A stretch of 64,000 bases of DNA from Psychrobacter sp. (GTDB taxonomy: Bacteria; Pseudomonadota; Gammaproteobacteria; Pseudomonadales; Moraxellaceae), in NCBI GenBank assembly GCA_018260445.1, contig JAGLBE010000004.1, positions 1 through 64,000 on the forward strand. The letters run 5' to 3'. Below the pieces are notes generated by a model that made no database searches, was not told the origin of the DNA, and saw only the letters and a list, made by a program, of their open reading frames with translations. Each line of letters starts with the position of its first letter. The stretch's first letter is position 1. A program made the position numbers and the translations under genes. Shown here piece after piece: positions 47,444-57,456 of this stretch.

Positions 47444-48406
47444 TCACATCAACCCAAGCCCTCGCAACACCCCTGCCCCTATCGCCATACCAAACAGCGA
47501 CACCACCGTGGTGAACGCCAAAATATTGGCTGCCAAAACCTCATTGCCGCCCATCGCTTTTGCCATCACATAACTAGCAGCGGCAGCAGGCGATGCCACC
47601 ATCAAAAACAATACGCCCATTTGCACCCCATCTAAACCAAACCCTAAGCCCACCGCTACGGCAACAATCGGCGCAATAATGATGCGGCCGACGCTTGCCT
47701 GCATCGACAGTCCGCTAGGGTTAAGCATAACCCGTACATCTAAAGTGGCGCCTGCACAAATGAGTGCCAGTGGTAACGCAGTGACCGCCAACAAGTCAGC
47801 GGTTTTACGCAGGACGCCGGTAATGGGCGGTAGGTGTAAGGCTTGGTAACTAAACGCCAGTAGCAACGTGATAATTAGCGGATTAGCCAGCATGGTGGTG
47901 GCCATGGTTTTAAGCCGTGTCGCTAAATTGACAGGGTCTGTGGTGTTGACTCGCCCAAGGGTGATGACCGCCAATACATTAAACACCAGTGTCAGTATCC
48001 CCATATACACCGCACCGATGCCTAATCCCTCACTGCCATAGGCATTGGTAATGGTGGCAAGCCCGATAATCGCCATATTACTGCGAAACACGCCTTGTAC
48101 AAACACGCCTTTGTCTTTGGGGTCACTAATAAACCGTTTGGCATAACCCTCTGCGCCAAAAAATAGTATTAGCGTTGCGATTAAACCTGCCGCCAGTAAG
48201 GGCAATTGCTGGGTATATTCAACTTTGCTATCGATAACGCTAAAAAACAGTAAACATGGCAAGGCATAATTAAACACCAGCTTTGAGGCATCGTTAATAA
48301 ATCCACTGCTGATTTGCCCTTTGCGGCGCATAAAAAAACCCAACCCCATCAGAATTAGGTTGGGTAATACGATGGTCAGGGCAAAAGCGATAGCGGCTAA
48401 CATCAA
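47444..48406 (-). CDS. AEC-family (auxin efflux carrier-like) transporter
   Basis: A 320-residue membrane protein with about ten helices in two inverted halves; the N-terminal NLILMGLGFFMRRKGQIS stretch, the central GSEGLGIGAVYMGI region and the C-terminal ASPAAAASYVMAKAMGGNE signature are typical of AEC permeases. Substrates of bacterial members are malate, malonate or similar organic acids, but cannot be deduced here. It converges on the yafQ gene. Confidence 0.88.
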   Translation of the reverse strand: MMLAAIAFALTIVLPNLILMGLGFFMRRKGQISSGFINDASKLVFNYALPCLLFFSVIDSKVEYTQQLPLLAAGLIATLILFFGAEGYAKRFISDPKDKGVFVQGVFRSNMAIIGLATITNAYGSEGLGIGAVYMGILTLVFNVLAVITLGRVNTTDPVNLATRLKTMATTMLANPLIITLLLAFSYQALHLPPITGVLRKTADLLAVTALPLALICAGATLDVRVMLNPSGLSMQASVGRIIIAPIVAVAVGLGFGLDGVQMGVLFLMVASPAAAASYVMAKAMGGNEVLAANILAFTTVVSLFGMAIGAGVLRGLGLM

Positions 48407-48514
48407 GAAGCCTATGTTTAGATAGTTTAAAAACTAGGGGGACTGTTAGCGATAATCGATATGAACCCTATAGATAATCTGTAGCTAATCAGTAGCCAAT
48501 CATTATCAACCAGA

Positions 48515-49315
48515 CTATTGGTTATAAACAGGTTTGCGCTTTTCAATAAATGCGGTCACCCCTTCTATAAAGTCATCGGTTTGCGCCATGCGTGTCTGTT
48601 GTAGCACTTCCATGTCCAATGCCTCGTTCAGCCCACTATAGGCATGCACATTAAGCATATCTTTCATGGTTGCTAAGGCCTCAGCGGGCAGTGCGGCTAA
48701 GCGGGTGGCTAAGTTTTGCACCGCATCATCTAACTCATCACTTGACACCACGGCATTGAGTAAATTTAAATCCGCCATAGCTTGGGCGCTAATTTTGTCG
48801 CCCAACATCATCAGCTCTGTGGTTTTAGCAGCGCCAATAAGGGCATTTAACAAATAAATGCCACCAGCATCGGGCACCAGCCCAATATTCACAAAGGCTT
48901 GGACAAACTTTGCATTGTCCGCAGCAATACGAAAATCACAGGTTAATGCCAAGTTCATGCCAGCACCGGCCACCGCCCCTTCAAGTTTTGCGATAATGGG
49001 TTTATGGATATTACGTAGCAATAGGCTAACCTCGCCTACCCCTGCCACCATATGAGTTATTTTGTTAGAGACGGCCGCCTTGGTTAGCCCATCTGCCAGC
49101 ATCTCTTTAATATCACCGCCACTCGAAAAATGACCGCCAGCACCTTGCAAAACAATCACCCGAACTTCATCGTCAGCGGCCGCTTTTTCTAACGCCGCCA
49201 CCATGGCATTTTTCATAGGGGTACTAAAGGCATTGAGACTCTTTGGGTCATTTAAGGTAATTGTGGCGATATGATGCTCGCTACCGTATTCAACAAGTGC
49301 TTGAGATGGGGTCAT
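48515..49315 (-). CDS. Enoyl-CoA hydratase/isomerase family protein
   Basis: A 266-residue crotonase-fold enzyme. The oxyanion-hole segments GAGGHFSSGGDIKEM and GAVAGAGMNLALTCDFRIA are intact. At the second catalytic position the sequence reads NIGLVPDAGGIYLL, with Asp rather than Glu, as in isomerase-type members such as PaaG; the first Glu position also looks absent. It may act in fatty-acid or aromatic-CoA degradation. No other beta-oxidation gene is nearby. Confidence 0.88.
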   Translation of the reverse strand: MTPSQALVEYGSEHHIATITLNDPKSLNAFSTPMKNAMVAALEKAAADDEVRVIVLQGAGGHFSSGGDIKEMLADGLTKAAVSNKITHMVAGVGEVSLLLRNIHKPIIAKLEGAVAGAGMNLALTCDFRIAADNAKFVQAFVNIGLVPDAGGIYLLNALIGAAKTTELMMLGDKISAQAMADLNLLNAVVSSDELDDAVQNLATRLAALPAEALATMKDMLNVHAYSGLNEALDMEVLQQTRMAQTDDFIEGVTAFIEKRKPVYNQ

Positions 49316-49394
49316 ACTGTCTCCAAGTTAATAATTTTGATGGGCTTAATGGATTTAATAGTGTTAATGGTTTTGGCGCTAAGACTCTTGAGCA

Positions 49395-51290
49395 CTAAGA
49401 CGCTAACACCATCTTCGCTTTACGTTGCTTTTTCACCATCATGCCCAGCAGTTGAATCGCAGCAGGGGTTACGCCACTGATGCGACCCGCTTGCGCTAGT
49501 GTAGCTGGACGTACTTGCTGCAATTTCTGTACAATTTCGTTCGATAACCCCGACACAGCGCTATAATCAAAATCAACGGGCAATGGGGTGTTCTCCAAAC
49601 GCTTCATCTGGTCGATGTCCTCTTGTTGACGGTCGATATAGCCCGCATATTTTACCGAGATTTCTATCTGCTCGCCCACATCAGCGGCCACATCGCCGCC
49701 TGTAACCGTTGCCACATCGTCAAAACCCACATTGGGACGTTTAAGCAAATCGTAAGCGGTCGCTTCTTTGGACAGTGCCTCGCCAGTGTTGGCGCTAAAC
49801 TGTTTGCCCATCTCATTGCTTGGAGTTAGCCACAGCGATTTGAGCCGTTCGGTCTCGCTGGCAATCGATTCCATTTTGGTCTGATACGCCTGCCAGCGGG
49901 CATCGTCAACCAGCCCCAAGGTGCGCCCTATTGCAGTGAGGCGTTGGTCGGCATTGTCTTCACGCAGTAGCAAACGGTATTCGGCACGGCTGGTGAACAT
50001 CCGATACGGCTCTTTGGTGCCGTGGGTAATTAAGTCATCAACCAATACGCCCAGATACGCCTGGTCACGTCTTGGCGTCCAACTGTCCATAACCGGATTA
50101 TCTTGCGTTGCCAGAGCGGCATTCACCCCAGCCAGCAAGCCTTGTACACCAGCCTCTTCATAACCTGTGGTGCCGTTAATTTGACCGGCAAAATACAGGT
50201 TGTCAATCGATTTGGTTTCAAGGGTTGGCTTTAGGCTTTGCGGATCAAAATAATCGTATTCAATGGCATAGCCTGGGCGAGTCACATGGGCGTTTTCAAA
50301 CCCTTTCATAGTGCGGATAAACTCAATTTGCACGTCAAAAGGCAAGCTGGTTGAGATACCGTTGGGATATAGCTCATGGGTGGTTAACCCTTCTGGCTCA
50401 ACAAATATTTGATGGCTGTCTTTATCGGCAAAACGGTGGATTTTGTCTTCAATCGATGGGCAATAACGTGGCCCGACACCTTCTATTTTGCCCGAAAACA
50501 GCGGTGAGCGATCCAAATGTTGACGAATGATGTCATGGGTTTTGACATTGGTGTGGGTAATATAACAGTTCACTTGCTTAGGGTGCATTTGCACATTGCC
50601 CATAAAACTCATCACCGGCAAGGGTGTATCGCCCGGCTGAATTTGCATCACGCTAAAGTCAACGGTTTTGGCATCAATGCGGGCGGGCGTCCCTGTTTTA
50701 AGACGGCCCACCGGTAGCTTTAGTTCACGCAAGCGTTCGGCGAGTTTGATAGAGGGCGGATCACCCGCACGCCCGCCCTTAGAATTTTGCAGCCCAATAT
50801 GTATCACCCCGCCCAAAAAAGTGCCCGAGGTGAGTACCACGGTTTTGGTATTAAAAATGATGCCGGTTGCAGTCACCACCGCATGCGCTTTGCCGTTTTT
50901 AACCAAGATGTCGTCAGCGCCTTGCTGAAACAAATCCAAGTTGGGCTGATTCTCAAGCACCTCACGAATAGCGGCTTTATATAAAATTCGGTCGGCCTGC
51001 GCCCGTGTGGCACGTACGGCTGCCCCTTTGCGGCTGTTTAACACCCGAAACTGAATGCCAGCTTTGTCGGTGGCGAGTGCCATTGCCCCGCCGAGTGCAT
51101 CGATTTCGCGCACTAGGTGCGATTTACCGATGCCGCCAATCGCCGGGTTACAGCTCATCTGCCCCAAAGTTTCGATGTTATGGGTCAGTAATAGGGTTTG
51201 CGCCCCCATACGTGCGGCTGCCAGTGCGGCCTCGGTGCCAGCGTGACCGCCACCAATCACCACAACGTCGTAAGCCTTTGGATAGTGCAT
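49395..51290 (-). CDS. mnmG: tRNA uridine-34 carboxymethylaminomethyl-modifying enzyme MnmG
   Basis: A 631-residue FAD enzyme that, with MnmE, modifies the wobble uridine of several tRNAs. The FAD motif [20 protein letters not shown], the [20 protein letters not shown] block, [13 protein letters not shown] and the C-terminal MnmE/tRNA-binding helical domain are intact, and length is normal. The gene is often beside oriC in other bacteria, but no origin-like genes or DnaA boxes were seen next to it here. Confidence 0.96.
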   Translation of the reverse strand: MHYPKAYDVVVIGGGHAGTEAALAAARMGAQTLLLTHNIETLGQMSCNPAIGGIGKSHLVREIDALGGAMALATDKAGIQFRVLNSRKGAAVRATRAQADRILYKAAIREVLENQPNLDLFQQGADDILVKNGKAHAVVTATGIIFNTKTVVLTSGTFLGGVIHIGLQNSKGGRAGDPPSIKLAERLRELKLPVGRLKTGTPARIDAKTVDFSVMQIQPGDTPLPVMSFMGNVQMHPKQVNCYITHTNVKTHDIIRQHLDRSPLFSGKIEGVGPRYCPSIEDKIHRFADKDSHQIFVEPEGLTTHELYPNGISTSLPFDVQIEFIRTMKGFENAHVTRPGYAIEYDYFDPQSLKPTLETKSIDNLYFAGQINGTTGYEEAGVQGLLAGVNAALATQDNPVMDSWTPRRDQAYLGVLVDDLITHGTKEPYRMFTSRAEYRLLLREDNADQRLTAIGRTLGLVDDARWQAYQTKMESIASETERLKSLWLTPSNEMGKQFSANTGEALSKEATAYDLLKRPNVGFDDVATVTGGDVAADVGEQIEISVKYAGYIDRQQEDIDQMKRLENTPLPVDFDYSAVSGLSNEIVQKLQQVRPATLAQAGRISGVTPAAIQLLGMMVKKQRKAKMVLAS

Positions 51291-51392
51291 AGTGGTTCCT
51301 TACTTAACTTTTACTGACATAGCAAGTGGTCAAAAGCCATATTATAACAAAAACCTACGGTTTTAGCGGTTATTGTTTTGCGCCAAAGTCTG

Positions 51393-51425
51393 TATAATCG
51401 TTAGCAATCATAAATGAGAATCAAT
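51393..51425 (+). promoter_or_regulatory. Promoter with Fur-box-like site for the M16 peptidase pair
   Basis: A perfect -10 hexamer TATAAT lies at 51393-51398 with a weak -35 (TTATTG, 51370-51375) 17 bases upstream. Positions 51413-51425, AATGAGAATCAAT, match the central 13 bases of the Fur consensus at 11 of 13 positions. A site there, just after the expected transcription start, could block transcription. It also shows that the upstream in-frame ATG at 51414 is unlikely to be the true start. Confidence 0.45.
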
Positions 51426-51488
51426 ACTATACGTGCTATTTGCCACCTTACCAATCTTATCCCCATCATCCGACCCCGTGAGAATTCA

Positions 51489-52997
51489 ATGCCACTTCAG
51501 CTTAACCCTGCCAAACGCTCTATATCCCTGCTATTTACGGCCAGCTTAATCGTCACGCTGGCTGGCTGTCAGACGGTTGCGCTAGACGCTAGCGAACAAG
51601 CTACTCAACAAGCAAACACGCCCAAGCAGTCGACTAGCCCTGTTAACACCGCCTCTTTTGAGGGTCAATCTGCTAAAGACGCCTTACGTCATGAAGTTAC
51701 TTTAGATAACGGCCTAAAAGTGATTATTAAAGAAGACCACCGTGCTCCCGTGGTGATGACCCAAATTTGGTATAACGTGGGCTCGGCAGATGAGCCTAAA
51801 GACAAAGGCGGTATCTCACACCTTCTTGAGCATATGATGTTTAAAGGCACTGATAAGGTATCGGGTACTGATTTTAACCGTCTTATCACTAAGTTTGGCG
51901 GCCAGCATAATGCGTTTACCAGCTATGACTATACCGGCTATTATGAGATGTTTCCGGTCAACCGTTTGGGGCTGTCGCTTGAGTTAGAAGCCGACCGCAT
52001 GACCAACCTCGCCTTTACCAGCCCCGAGTTTCAAAATGAATTTGTGCAAGAGCGTGATGTGGTGATGGAAGAGCGACGGTTGCGCACCGATAGCAACCCA
52101 CTGGCGCGCAGCTATGAGACCTTTCGCCAGGCCGCCCTACCAGATAGCCCCAAAGGTCGCTCAGTGATTGGCCCAATGGCACAGATACAGGCTATTGACA
52201 TTGATGACTTGCAGGCTTGGTATAGCCAGTGGTACGCTCCCAACAATGCCACGTTGGTCATCGTGGGCGACGTCACCCCCGAGGCCACAATAGCGCAAGT
52301 TAAACAGTATTTTGGCGCCATCAAACCCAAGCAAATACCGCCGCGTCCATCAGTAGCCCAGCAAGGGTTGCAAGGCTATAAACAGCTTACTGTGTCCGAA
52401 AACGTCAATGTACCCACCTTAATGATGGCGTTTAATGTGCCCACATTGCCGAGCCTAACGACACAACATAAAGACGGCGACGACGCTTATGACTTATTGA
52501 TGCTGCAGTTTGTGCTGGATGGCGGCGCGGCGTCACGCTTTGAAAAATCACTGGTGCGCGAGCAAGGGTTATTGTCCTCTATTGGCGCATCGTATGATGC
52601 TTATGAGCGTGGCAATGGCTTGTTTTTAATCCAAGCAACCCCGCGCGAGGGCGTTAGCCTGCAACAAGCGCAAACCGCTATCTTGGCCGAAATTGATAAG
52701 CTCAAGAGCGCCGCAGTTAGCCCACAAGAACACAGCCGTGCCCGTAATGCCATTGTTACAAGCATGGTATTCTCGCAAGACAGTGTGGCCGGTCAAGCCC
52801 AGCTTATCGGCAGTATGCAGGCCAACGGTTTAGATGATCGCCTAATTGAGCAACTGGCTGATAATATAAAGCAAGTTAGCTCGCAAGATATCAACACCGT
52901 TGCCAAAAAATATATGGTGAAAGACAATTTGACGGTGATGTATATCGAGCCTAAGCATATCGAGCCTAAGCATATCGAGCCTAAGGTCACTCCATAA
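51489..52997 (+). CDS. M16-family zinc metalloprotease (lipoprotein, catalytic subunit)
   Basis: A 502-residue predicted lipoprotein (signal LLFTASLIVTLAGC, Cys lipobox). The inverted zinc motif HLLEHMMF is intact, with the third metal ligand in LELEADRM, so this is the catalytic member of the pitrilysin family. The C-terminal half carries the companion M16 fold with the SRFEKSLVREQGLLSSIGA segment. ATG 51489 is preferred over 51414 because the latter lies in the promoter. The last residues are IEPKH repeats from a 15-bp tandem repeat. The partner gene starts about 95 bases downstream. Confidence 0.92.
   Translation: MPLQLNPAKRSISLLFTASLIVTLAGCQTVALDASEQATQQANTPKQSTSPVNTASFEGQSAKDALRHEVTLDNGLKVIIKEDHRAPVVMTQIWYNVGSADEPKDKGGISHLLEHMMFKGTDKVSGTDFNRLITKFGGQHNAFTSYDYTGYYEMFPVNRLGLSLELEADRMTNLAFTSPEFQNEFVQERDVVMEERRLRTDSNPLARSYETFRQAALPDSPKGRSVIGPMAQIQAIDIDDLQAWYSQWYAPNNATLVIVGDVTPEATIAQVKQYFGAIKPKQIPPRPSVAQQGLQGYKQLTVSENVNVPTLMMAFNVPTLPSLTTQHKDGDDAYDLLMLQFVLDGGAASRFEKSLVREQGLLSSIGASYDAYERGNGLFLIQATPREGVSLQQAQTAILAEIDKLKSAAVSPQEHSRARNAIVTSMVFSQDSVAGQAQLIGSMQANGLDDRLIEQLADNIKQVSSQDINTVAKKYMVKDNLTVMYIEPKHIEPKHIEPKVTP
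52944..52985 (+). repeat. 15-bp tandem repeat at the 3' end of the catalytic M16 gene
   Basis: Two perfect copies and a partial copy of ATCGAGCCTAAGCAT encode IEPKH units just before the stop. Confidence 0.93.
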
Positions 52998-53090
52998 CCC
53001 TTGATCCAATAAGGATTACCGTCATCATCGTTGACCATACCACCCTGTTATCAAGCATTAAGCCCATTAATAAGAATTAAGACCCATCCT

Positions 53091-54878
53091 ATGACCATAT
53101 TCTACGTATCGCCTAAACCTAGCAAAGATGCCAAACCCAGCAAACGCCACAAATATAGCTTAATAAAATCTGCCTTACTTATGGCTCTTCTGCCATTAAT
53201 CTCAATCAACGCCAGTGTGGCGGCCCCGGCGCTTATGCAGGGAGAACATTCGAGTAACGATGTTGATGTCAGTGCCCCCATCAAGGCACTAGCTAACTTA
53301 AGCAGCCTAGCGGGCGATACCACCACGCCCGCTGTCGCCATGACATTACCTAATTTTCAGCACTTTACGACTAAAAATGGCGTCCCCGTTATCTTTTTTA
53401 GTACCAACCAATTGCCGATTGTCGATGTGGATATGCGCTTTAAGGCAGGGAGTGCTTATGATGGCAGTATTCGCCCCGGTGTTGACGGTAAGGTTAATGG
53501 GCTTGCCAGCATCGTGGCGACCATGTTGCTCAAAGGCACCGATACCTTAAGCGAAGATGAGTATGCCGAGGTGAGTGAGCAGTTAGGGTTGTCGTTAGGC
53601 ACCGATGTGACCAACGATCAGCTTATCGTCTCGTTGCGCAGCTTGTCTGATGAAAATAACCTAAAACCGGCGCTCAAGCTTATGCAGGCGGCTATTGTTA
53701 AGCCCCGCTTTGATAAGGCGGTGTTAGAACGTACCAAAGCCCAGCAACTCACGGGCTTAAACTATATGCAGCAAAACCCTGACTATATTTCCAGTACGGT
53801 GTTTACGCACGAGCTATATGGCGACCATCCTTATGCCCAAGGTACTTATGGCAATTTAGCCTCGGTGCCGAACATCACTCAAGACGACCTACAGCGCTTT
53901 CATGACCGTTATTTGGTCGCAAAAAACGCTACGATTAACATTACGGGCGATTTAAGCCTAGCGGCGGCTAAAGAGGTGGCAGAAACCTTAAGCGCCCATT
54001 TAGCTATGGGCAAGCCTGCCGCACCCCTACCCGCACCCGTAGCGCCAAAAACGGGCAAACATATTCATATCGATTATGACAGCAGCCAAACGGCAATTTT
54101 GATGGGCCAGCTTGGTGTTGCGGTCAATCCTGACCCGGTGGTAACGCAGCAACATTCAGCGTTTAATATTGGTAACGATGTGCTGGCCGGCGGTGGTTTT
54201 CATTCGCGCTTAACCGATAAAGTGCGTAAAGCGCTGGGCTATACCTATTCTATTGGCGGCGGCATGTCGCCTATGCAGGTTGCAGGCCCCTATACCATTA
54301 ACTTTTCTACCCGTACCGACAAAGCAGATGCGGCGATAGCGGCCACGCTCGACACCATCGATACGACCTTAGCACAGGGTATCACTAAAGATGAGCTTGA
54401 GTTAACCAAAGAGAACTTTATCAACAGCTACCCCATGCGCTTTGCCAGCAATGCCAGTATCAATGCGACTATAGGTGTGCTCAATGTTTATGGTCTTCCA
54501 GACTCTCGGGTCACTGATTACATCAAACGAGTCGAGCAAGCCGACCTTGATTCGGTTAATAAGGTGTTAAAACAGACTCTAAATTCTGAGGACTTTATTA
54601 TTGTGTCGGTGGGCGGGCTGTCAGATTCTAAGCCTGATTCTAATTCTACTTCGGACTCTACGCCTAAATCATCAGATAGCATACAGCCGCAACTGGCAAA
54701 TACAGCGTCCAGTAAAGCGTCGAGTTCTGACGCCTCAATATCTAACTCGTTAGTAAATAAAGGCGTTAAGATCGATGAGCGTTATCGCACCTTGCAAGAT
54801 TATTTGCAGGGCAATACCTATACTATTGCTAATACAGCCGCTAATACAACGCCCGTTAATCAGACAACCAATGAATGA
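53091..54878 (+). CDS. M16-family peptidase-like protein (non-catalytic partner)
   Basis: A 595-residue exported protein with a signal peptide (YSLIKSALLMALLPLISINA then SVAAPA). It has the two M16 halves, but the place of the HxxEH motif reads GLASIVATMLLKGTD, so it cannot bind zinc in the usual way. The RxxxGYTYSIGG-type substrate-positioning segment (SRLTDKVRKALGYTYSIGG) is kept. In heterodimeric M16 enzymes one subunit carries zinc and the other this R/Y pair, which fits the two adjacent genes here. The C-terminal 80 residues are a Ser/Asn/Thr-rich tail. ATG 53031 is an alternative start. Confidence 0.9.
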   Translation: MTIFYVSPKPSKDAKPSKRHKYSLIKSALLMALLPLISINASVAAPALMQGEHSSNDVDVSAPIKALANLSSLAGDTTTPAVAMTLPNFQHFTTKNGVPVIFFSTNQLPIVDVDMRFKAGSAYDGSIRPGVDGKVNGLASIVATMLLKGTDTLSEDEYAEVSEQLGLSLGTDVTNDQLIVSLRSLSDENNLKPALKLMQAAIVKPRFDKAVLERTKAQQLTGLNYMQQNPDYISSTVFTHELYGDHPYAQGTYGNLASVPNITQDDLQRFHDRYLVAKNATINITGDLSLAAAKEVAETLSAHLAMGKPAAPLPAPVAPKTGKHIHIDYDSSQTAILMGQLGVAVNPDPVVTQQHSAFNIGNDVLAGGGFHSRLTDKVRKALGYTYSIGGGMSPMQVAGPYTINFSTRTDKADAAIAATLDTIDTTLAQGITKDELELTKENFINSYPMRFASNASINATIGVLNVYGLPDSRVTDYIKRVEQADLDSVNKVLKQTLNSEDFIIVSVGGLSDSKPDSNSTSDSTPKSSDSIQPQLANTASSKASSSDASISNSLVNKGVKIDERYRTLQDYLQGNTYTIANTAANTTPVNQTTNE

Positions 54879-54879
54879 T

Positions 54880-54952
54880 ATAAGCTAGGACTTACGCATA
54901 TCAAGCAGATGTGGCGACTGTTAAATCCTGTTTTGTGTAAGTCCTATAAGCT
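54880..54952. mobile_element. 59-bp MITE-like element with 7-bp target duplication
   Basis: Imperfect terminal inverted repeats AGGACTTACGCA (54887-54898) and TGTGTAAGTCCT (54934-54945; one mismatch) bound a 59-bp insert. It is flanked on both sides by the direct repeat ATAAGCT (54880-54886 and 54946-54952), as expected of a target-site duplication. It sits exactly between the convergent M16 and lipoprotein genes and the right duplication overlaps the stop codon of the latter. The palindrome may also serve as a terminator. Confidence 0.8.
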
Positions 54953-55628
54953 ACTCCACCGCTATCACCACATCATAAGTTAAGGGATCAAAACGAGACT
55001 CACTGCCCGTATCAGCAATGCGGATGGTATGTTTGTCAGCACTATTTGCACGATATCTGCCATTTTCAAAATCATAAACAACCGGCGCTATCAACGTTGA
55101 TTGCGTCGTGTCGGGGTAACTTGACACATAGAGGGTTTGCCCTGGCGAGGGATAGACATAATAATCGCAGTAGTCTGAGGTCATCATCTCGCCTTCACGC
55201 ACTATTTCACTAGAGTCCACATTGGGTACAATCAGTTTCGGGCATTTATCCCGGCTATTGGCGGCCAATTTTGCTTGACTAAGCTTAAGCGACTCGACGA
55301 TACGACTGGCAGCCGTACTGGCACTGGTATTGATTTGCACCGGTTGCACTACTTTTGGCGTAAACTGATAATCGGGCGCCACCTTAGACGACTGGCTGTG
55401 TTTAGGGTTATGGTTAGGATTATTGGAGTTCAACCCTGCTTGATGACCTGCTTGATAATCGTGGCGATGGACAGCAGAAGCCGCCACAGTTATGCTTTTT
55501 GTCGATAGGGTCTTTTCTTCGATTGTGGTAATCGTATGTGCTTGCTCGTCCGCCACTTCTGTCTCCGTCGGCTCACAGGCAGTTAGGCCATAAACGGTGA
55601 TACAAGCCAACATTATCTTGCCAGTCAT
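54951..55628 (-). CDS. Predicted lipoprotein, unknown function
   Basis: From ATG 55628 the protein starts MTGKIMLACITVYGLTACEP: a lipoprotein signal peptide with an LTAC lipobox, which argues for this start over the longer frame (to 55778). The mature part of about 205 residues has a Thr/His/Asn-rich first section and a compact C-terminal section (CPKLIVPNVDSSEIVREGEM, YPSPGQTLYVSSYPDT) with several Tyr and two Cys. No domain recognised. Confidence 0.7.
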   Translation of the reverse strand: MTGKIMLACITVYGLTACEPTETEVADEQAHTITTIEEKTLSTKSITVAASAVHRHDYQAGHQAGLNSNNPNHNPKHSQSSKVAPDYQFTPKVVQPVQINTSASTAASRIVESLKLSQAKLAANSRDKCPKLIVPNVDSSEIVREGEMMTSDYCDYYVYPSPGQTLYVSSYPDTTQSTLIAPVVYDFENGRYRANSADKHTIRIADTGSESRFDPLTYDVVIAVE

Positions 55629-55659
55629 CACGGTGCTAGGGTGTTTTAAAAATCCGCCA

Positions 55660-55956
55660 TCAGTTGGACCCACCCAGGTTGACGGATAATGGGTCGGCGA
55701 GCGAGGCCGCAATGGCCGCGGCGCTATAGCCAATGATAATGTTAAACGTTTCACCGTCATCTCCTTTGGGGTCAACATTTTGCCAACGCGTCGTACACTG
55801 TTGACAGGTCACCGGTTCAACAAACCAAAAAATAGTGGTTATAAATGATATAGATAGCGAAACATAGCACGCTTTAGAGGTGCTTACCAGTGCAAATAGA
55901 CGCACCTTAGCAAAAAATTTTGCATCAATAATTGAAAAATTGGTCTGGCTACCCAC
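55660..55956 (-). CDS. Possible small membrane protein, 98 residues
   Basis: A GTG-started frame just upstream of the lipoprotein gene. It has a membrane-like stretch (CYVSLSISFITTIFWFVEPV), a CxxC pair (VTCQQCTTRW) and a second hydrophobic stretch (NIIIGYSAAAIAASLADPL). There is no clear ribosome-binding site, so this is only a candidate; it would form a two-gene unit with the lipoprotein. Confidence 0.35.
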   Translation of the reverse strand: MGSQTNFSIIDAKFFAKVRLFALVSTSKACYVSLSISFITTIFWFVEPVTCQQCTTRWQNVDPKGDDGETFNIIIGYSAAAIAASLADPLSVNLGGSN

Positions 55957-56071
55957 TTATTATGGGTCAGTAATCCCGTATAATGGCTAACTTAGGATGA
56001 CGACCATATACGCCGCTTTCGTAGGGCAACCTACCCTAGTCCCTTGCCTTTTCACTAGATAACCTTTACTT

Positions 56072-57217
56072 ATGTCCAAGCAACCACAATACCGTTTTTC
56101 TCGGCAGTCGCATCATTTGGGGTCGGATAGCAGGCCCAATCTTTGGCAGCGTATTCATATTGACCCATGGCTCATGCTGCTGCTGCTTACCCTATGCTTT
56201 ATTGGCTTGGCAATTTTGTACAGTGCCTCATCACAAGATGTGGCGATGATTGGCCGCCAAATGGTGAGCTATGCCATCGGCTTTACGGTCATGATTACCA
56301 TGGCGCAAATTCCCCCATGCACCTATCGCAACCTGACGCCTTTTTTTTATGTTTTGGGCTTATTAATGCTCATCTTGGTGGATGTGATTGGTGAGGTGCG
56401 TATGGGGGCACAGCGCTGGATACACATACCAGGCTTTGGTAGCGTGCAGCCCTCAGAGTTTATGAAACTTGGGATGCCCATGATGTGTGCCTGGTTTTTA
56501 TCCCGCCGCAGTTTACCGCCCAATATCGTGAGTATTATTGGCGTCTTTGCTTTAATCTTGGTGCCTGTACTGCTTATTGCCATTGAGCCCGATTTAGGCA
56601 CCTCGATTTTGGTCACTGCCAGTGGCCTGTTTGTGCTGTTTTTAGGTGGGCTGCCATGGTGGCTCATTGGTTCTGCTGTGGTCATGGCAGTGCCAATAGG
56701 CTGGGGGGCTTGGCAGTTTTTTTTACATGACTATCAAAAACAGCGGGTACTCACCTTGCTCAACCCTGAGGCTGATATGCTCGGCGCAGGGTGGAATATT
56801 ACCCAGTCTAAAACGGCGATTGGGTCTGGCGGACTCACCGGCAAAGGCTATTTAGAAGGCACCCAATCGCACCTGCATTTTTTACCAGAGGGGCATACCG
56901 ATTTTATTATTGCCGCCTTTTCAGAGGAATTTGGTTTAGCGGGGGTGAGCTTGCTGCTGTTTTTATACGCCTGTGTGTTAGCAAGGGCGCTGTATATCGC
57001 CTTTATCCATACCAATACTTATGGACGGCTGCTAGCAGGCGCAATTGGTATGTCATTTTTTGTGTATGTGTTTGTCAATATTGGTATGGTGGGTGGCATT
57101 TTGCCCGTGGTGGGCGTGCCACTGCCGCTCATTAGTTATGGTGGCACGGCGGTTATTACGTTGATGGCCGGTTTTGGTCTGTTGATGTCAATTTATACCC
57201 ACAATAGTAGACTCTGA
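56072..57217 (+). CDS. mrdB: Rod-shape peptidoglycan glycosyltransferase RodA (MrdB)
   Basis: A 381-residue SEDS-family polymerase with about ten membrane helices. The FLPEGHTDFIIAAFSEEFGL block and PLPLISYGGTAVITLMAGFG are diagnostic, as is the RWIHIPGFGSVQPSEFMKL stretch. RodA works with PBP2 in the elongasome; mrdA is not adjacent here. FtsW is less likely because length and N-terminus fit RodA. Confidence 0.92.
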   Translation: MSKQPQYRFSRQSHHLGSDSRPNLWQRIHIDPWLMLLLLTLCFIGLAILYSASSQDVAMIGRQMVSYAIGFTVMITMAQIPPCTYRNLTPFFYVLGLLMLILVDVIGEVRMGAQRWIHIPGFGSVQPSEFMKLGMPMMCAWFLSRRSLPPNIVSIIGVFALILVPVLLIAIEPDLGTSILVTASGLFVLFLGGLPWWLIGSAVVMAVPIGWGAWQFFLHDYQKQRVLTLLNPEADMLGAGWNITQSKTAIGSGGLTGKGYLEGTQSHLHFLPEGHTDFIIAAFSEEFGLAGVSLLLFLYACVLARALYIAFIHTNTYGRLLAGAIGMSFFVYVFVNIGMVGGILPVVGVPLPLISYGGTAVITLMAGFGLLMSIYTHNSRL

Positions 57218-57456
57218 TTTAACTTAGGATACAGATATGACGTTGCTATAGGGTCTAAAATATAAGCGGCAAACGCTTTAAATGTCCTCTACCATCACGC
57301 TGTCATGTCTAAAAGAACAGACTGCAGATAGCATAAGGTTGCACACGTCACCCACCGTCGTCTTTCCTTGGGCGATTGCCGCTCTTGTCTACGGTTGCAA
57401 CCCATATTTTGATAATATACACCCTTGCAATACGCTAACCAGTTGACATGACTTAT

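Noticed and set aside
49395-51290. mnmG as marker of the replication origin
   Set aside because: No dnaA, rnpA, yidC, mnmE, parA/B or DnaA-box cluster is seen next to it, so the usual gidA-oriC context is not present.
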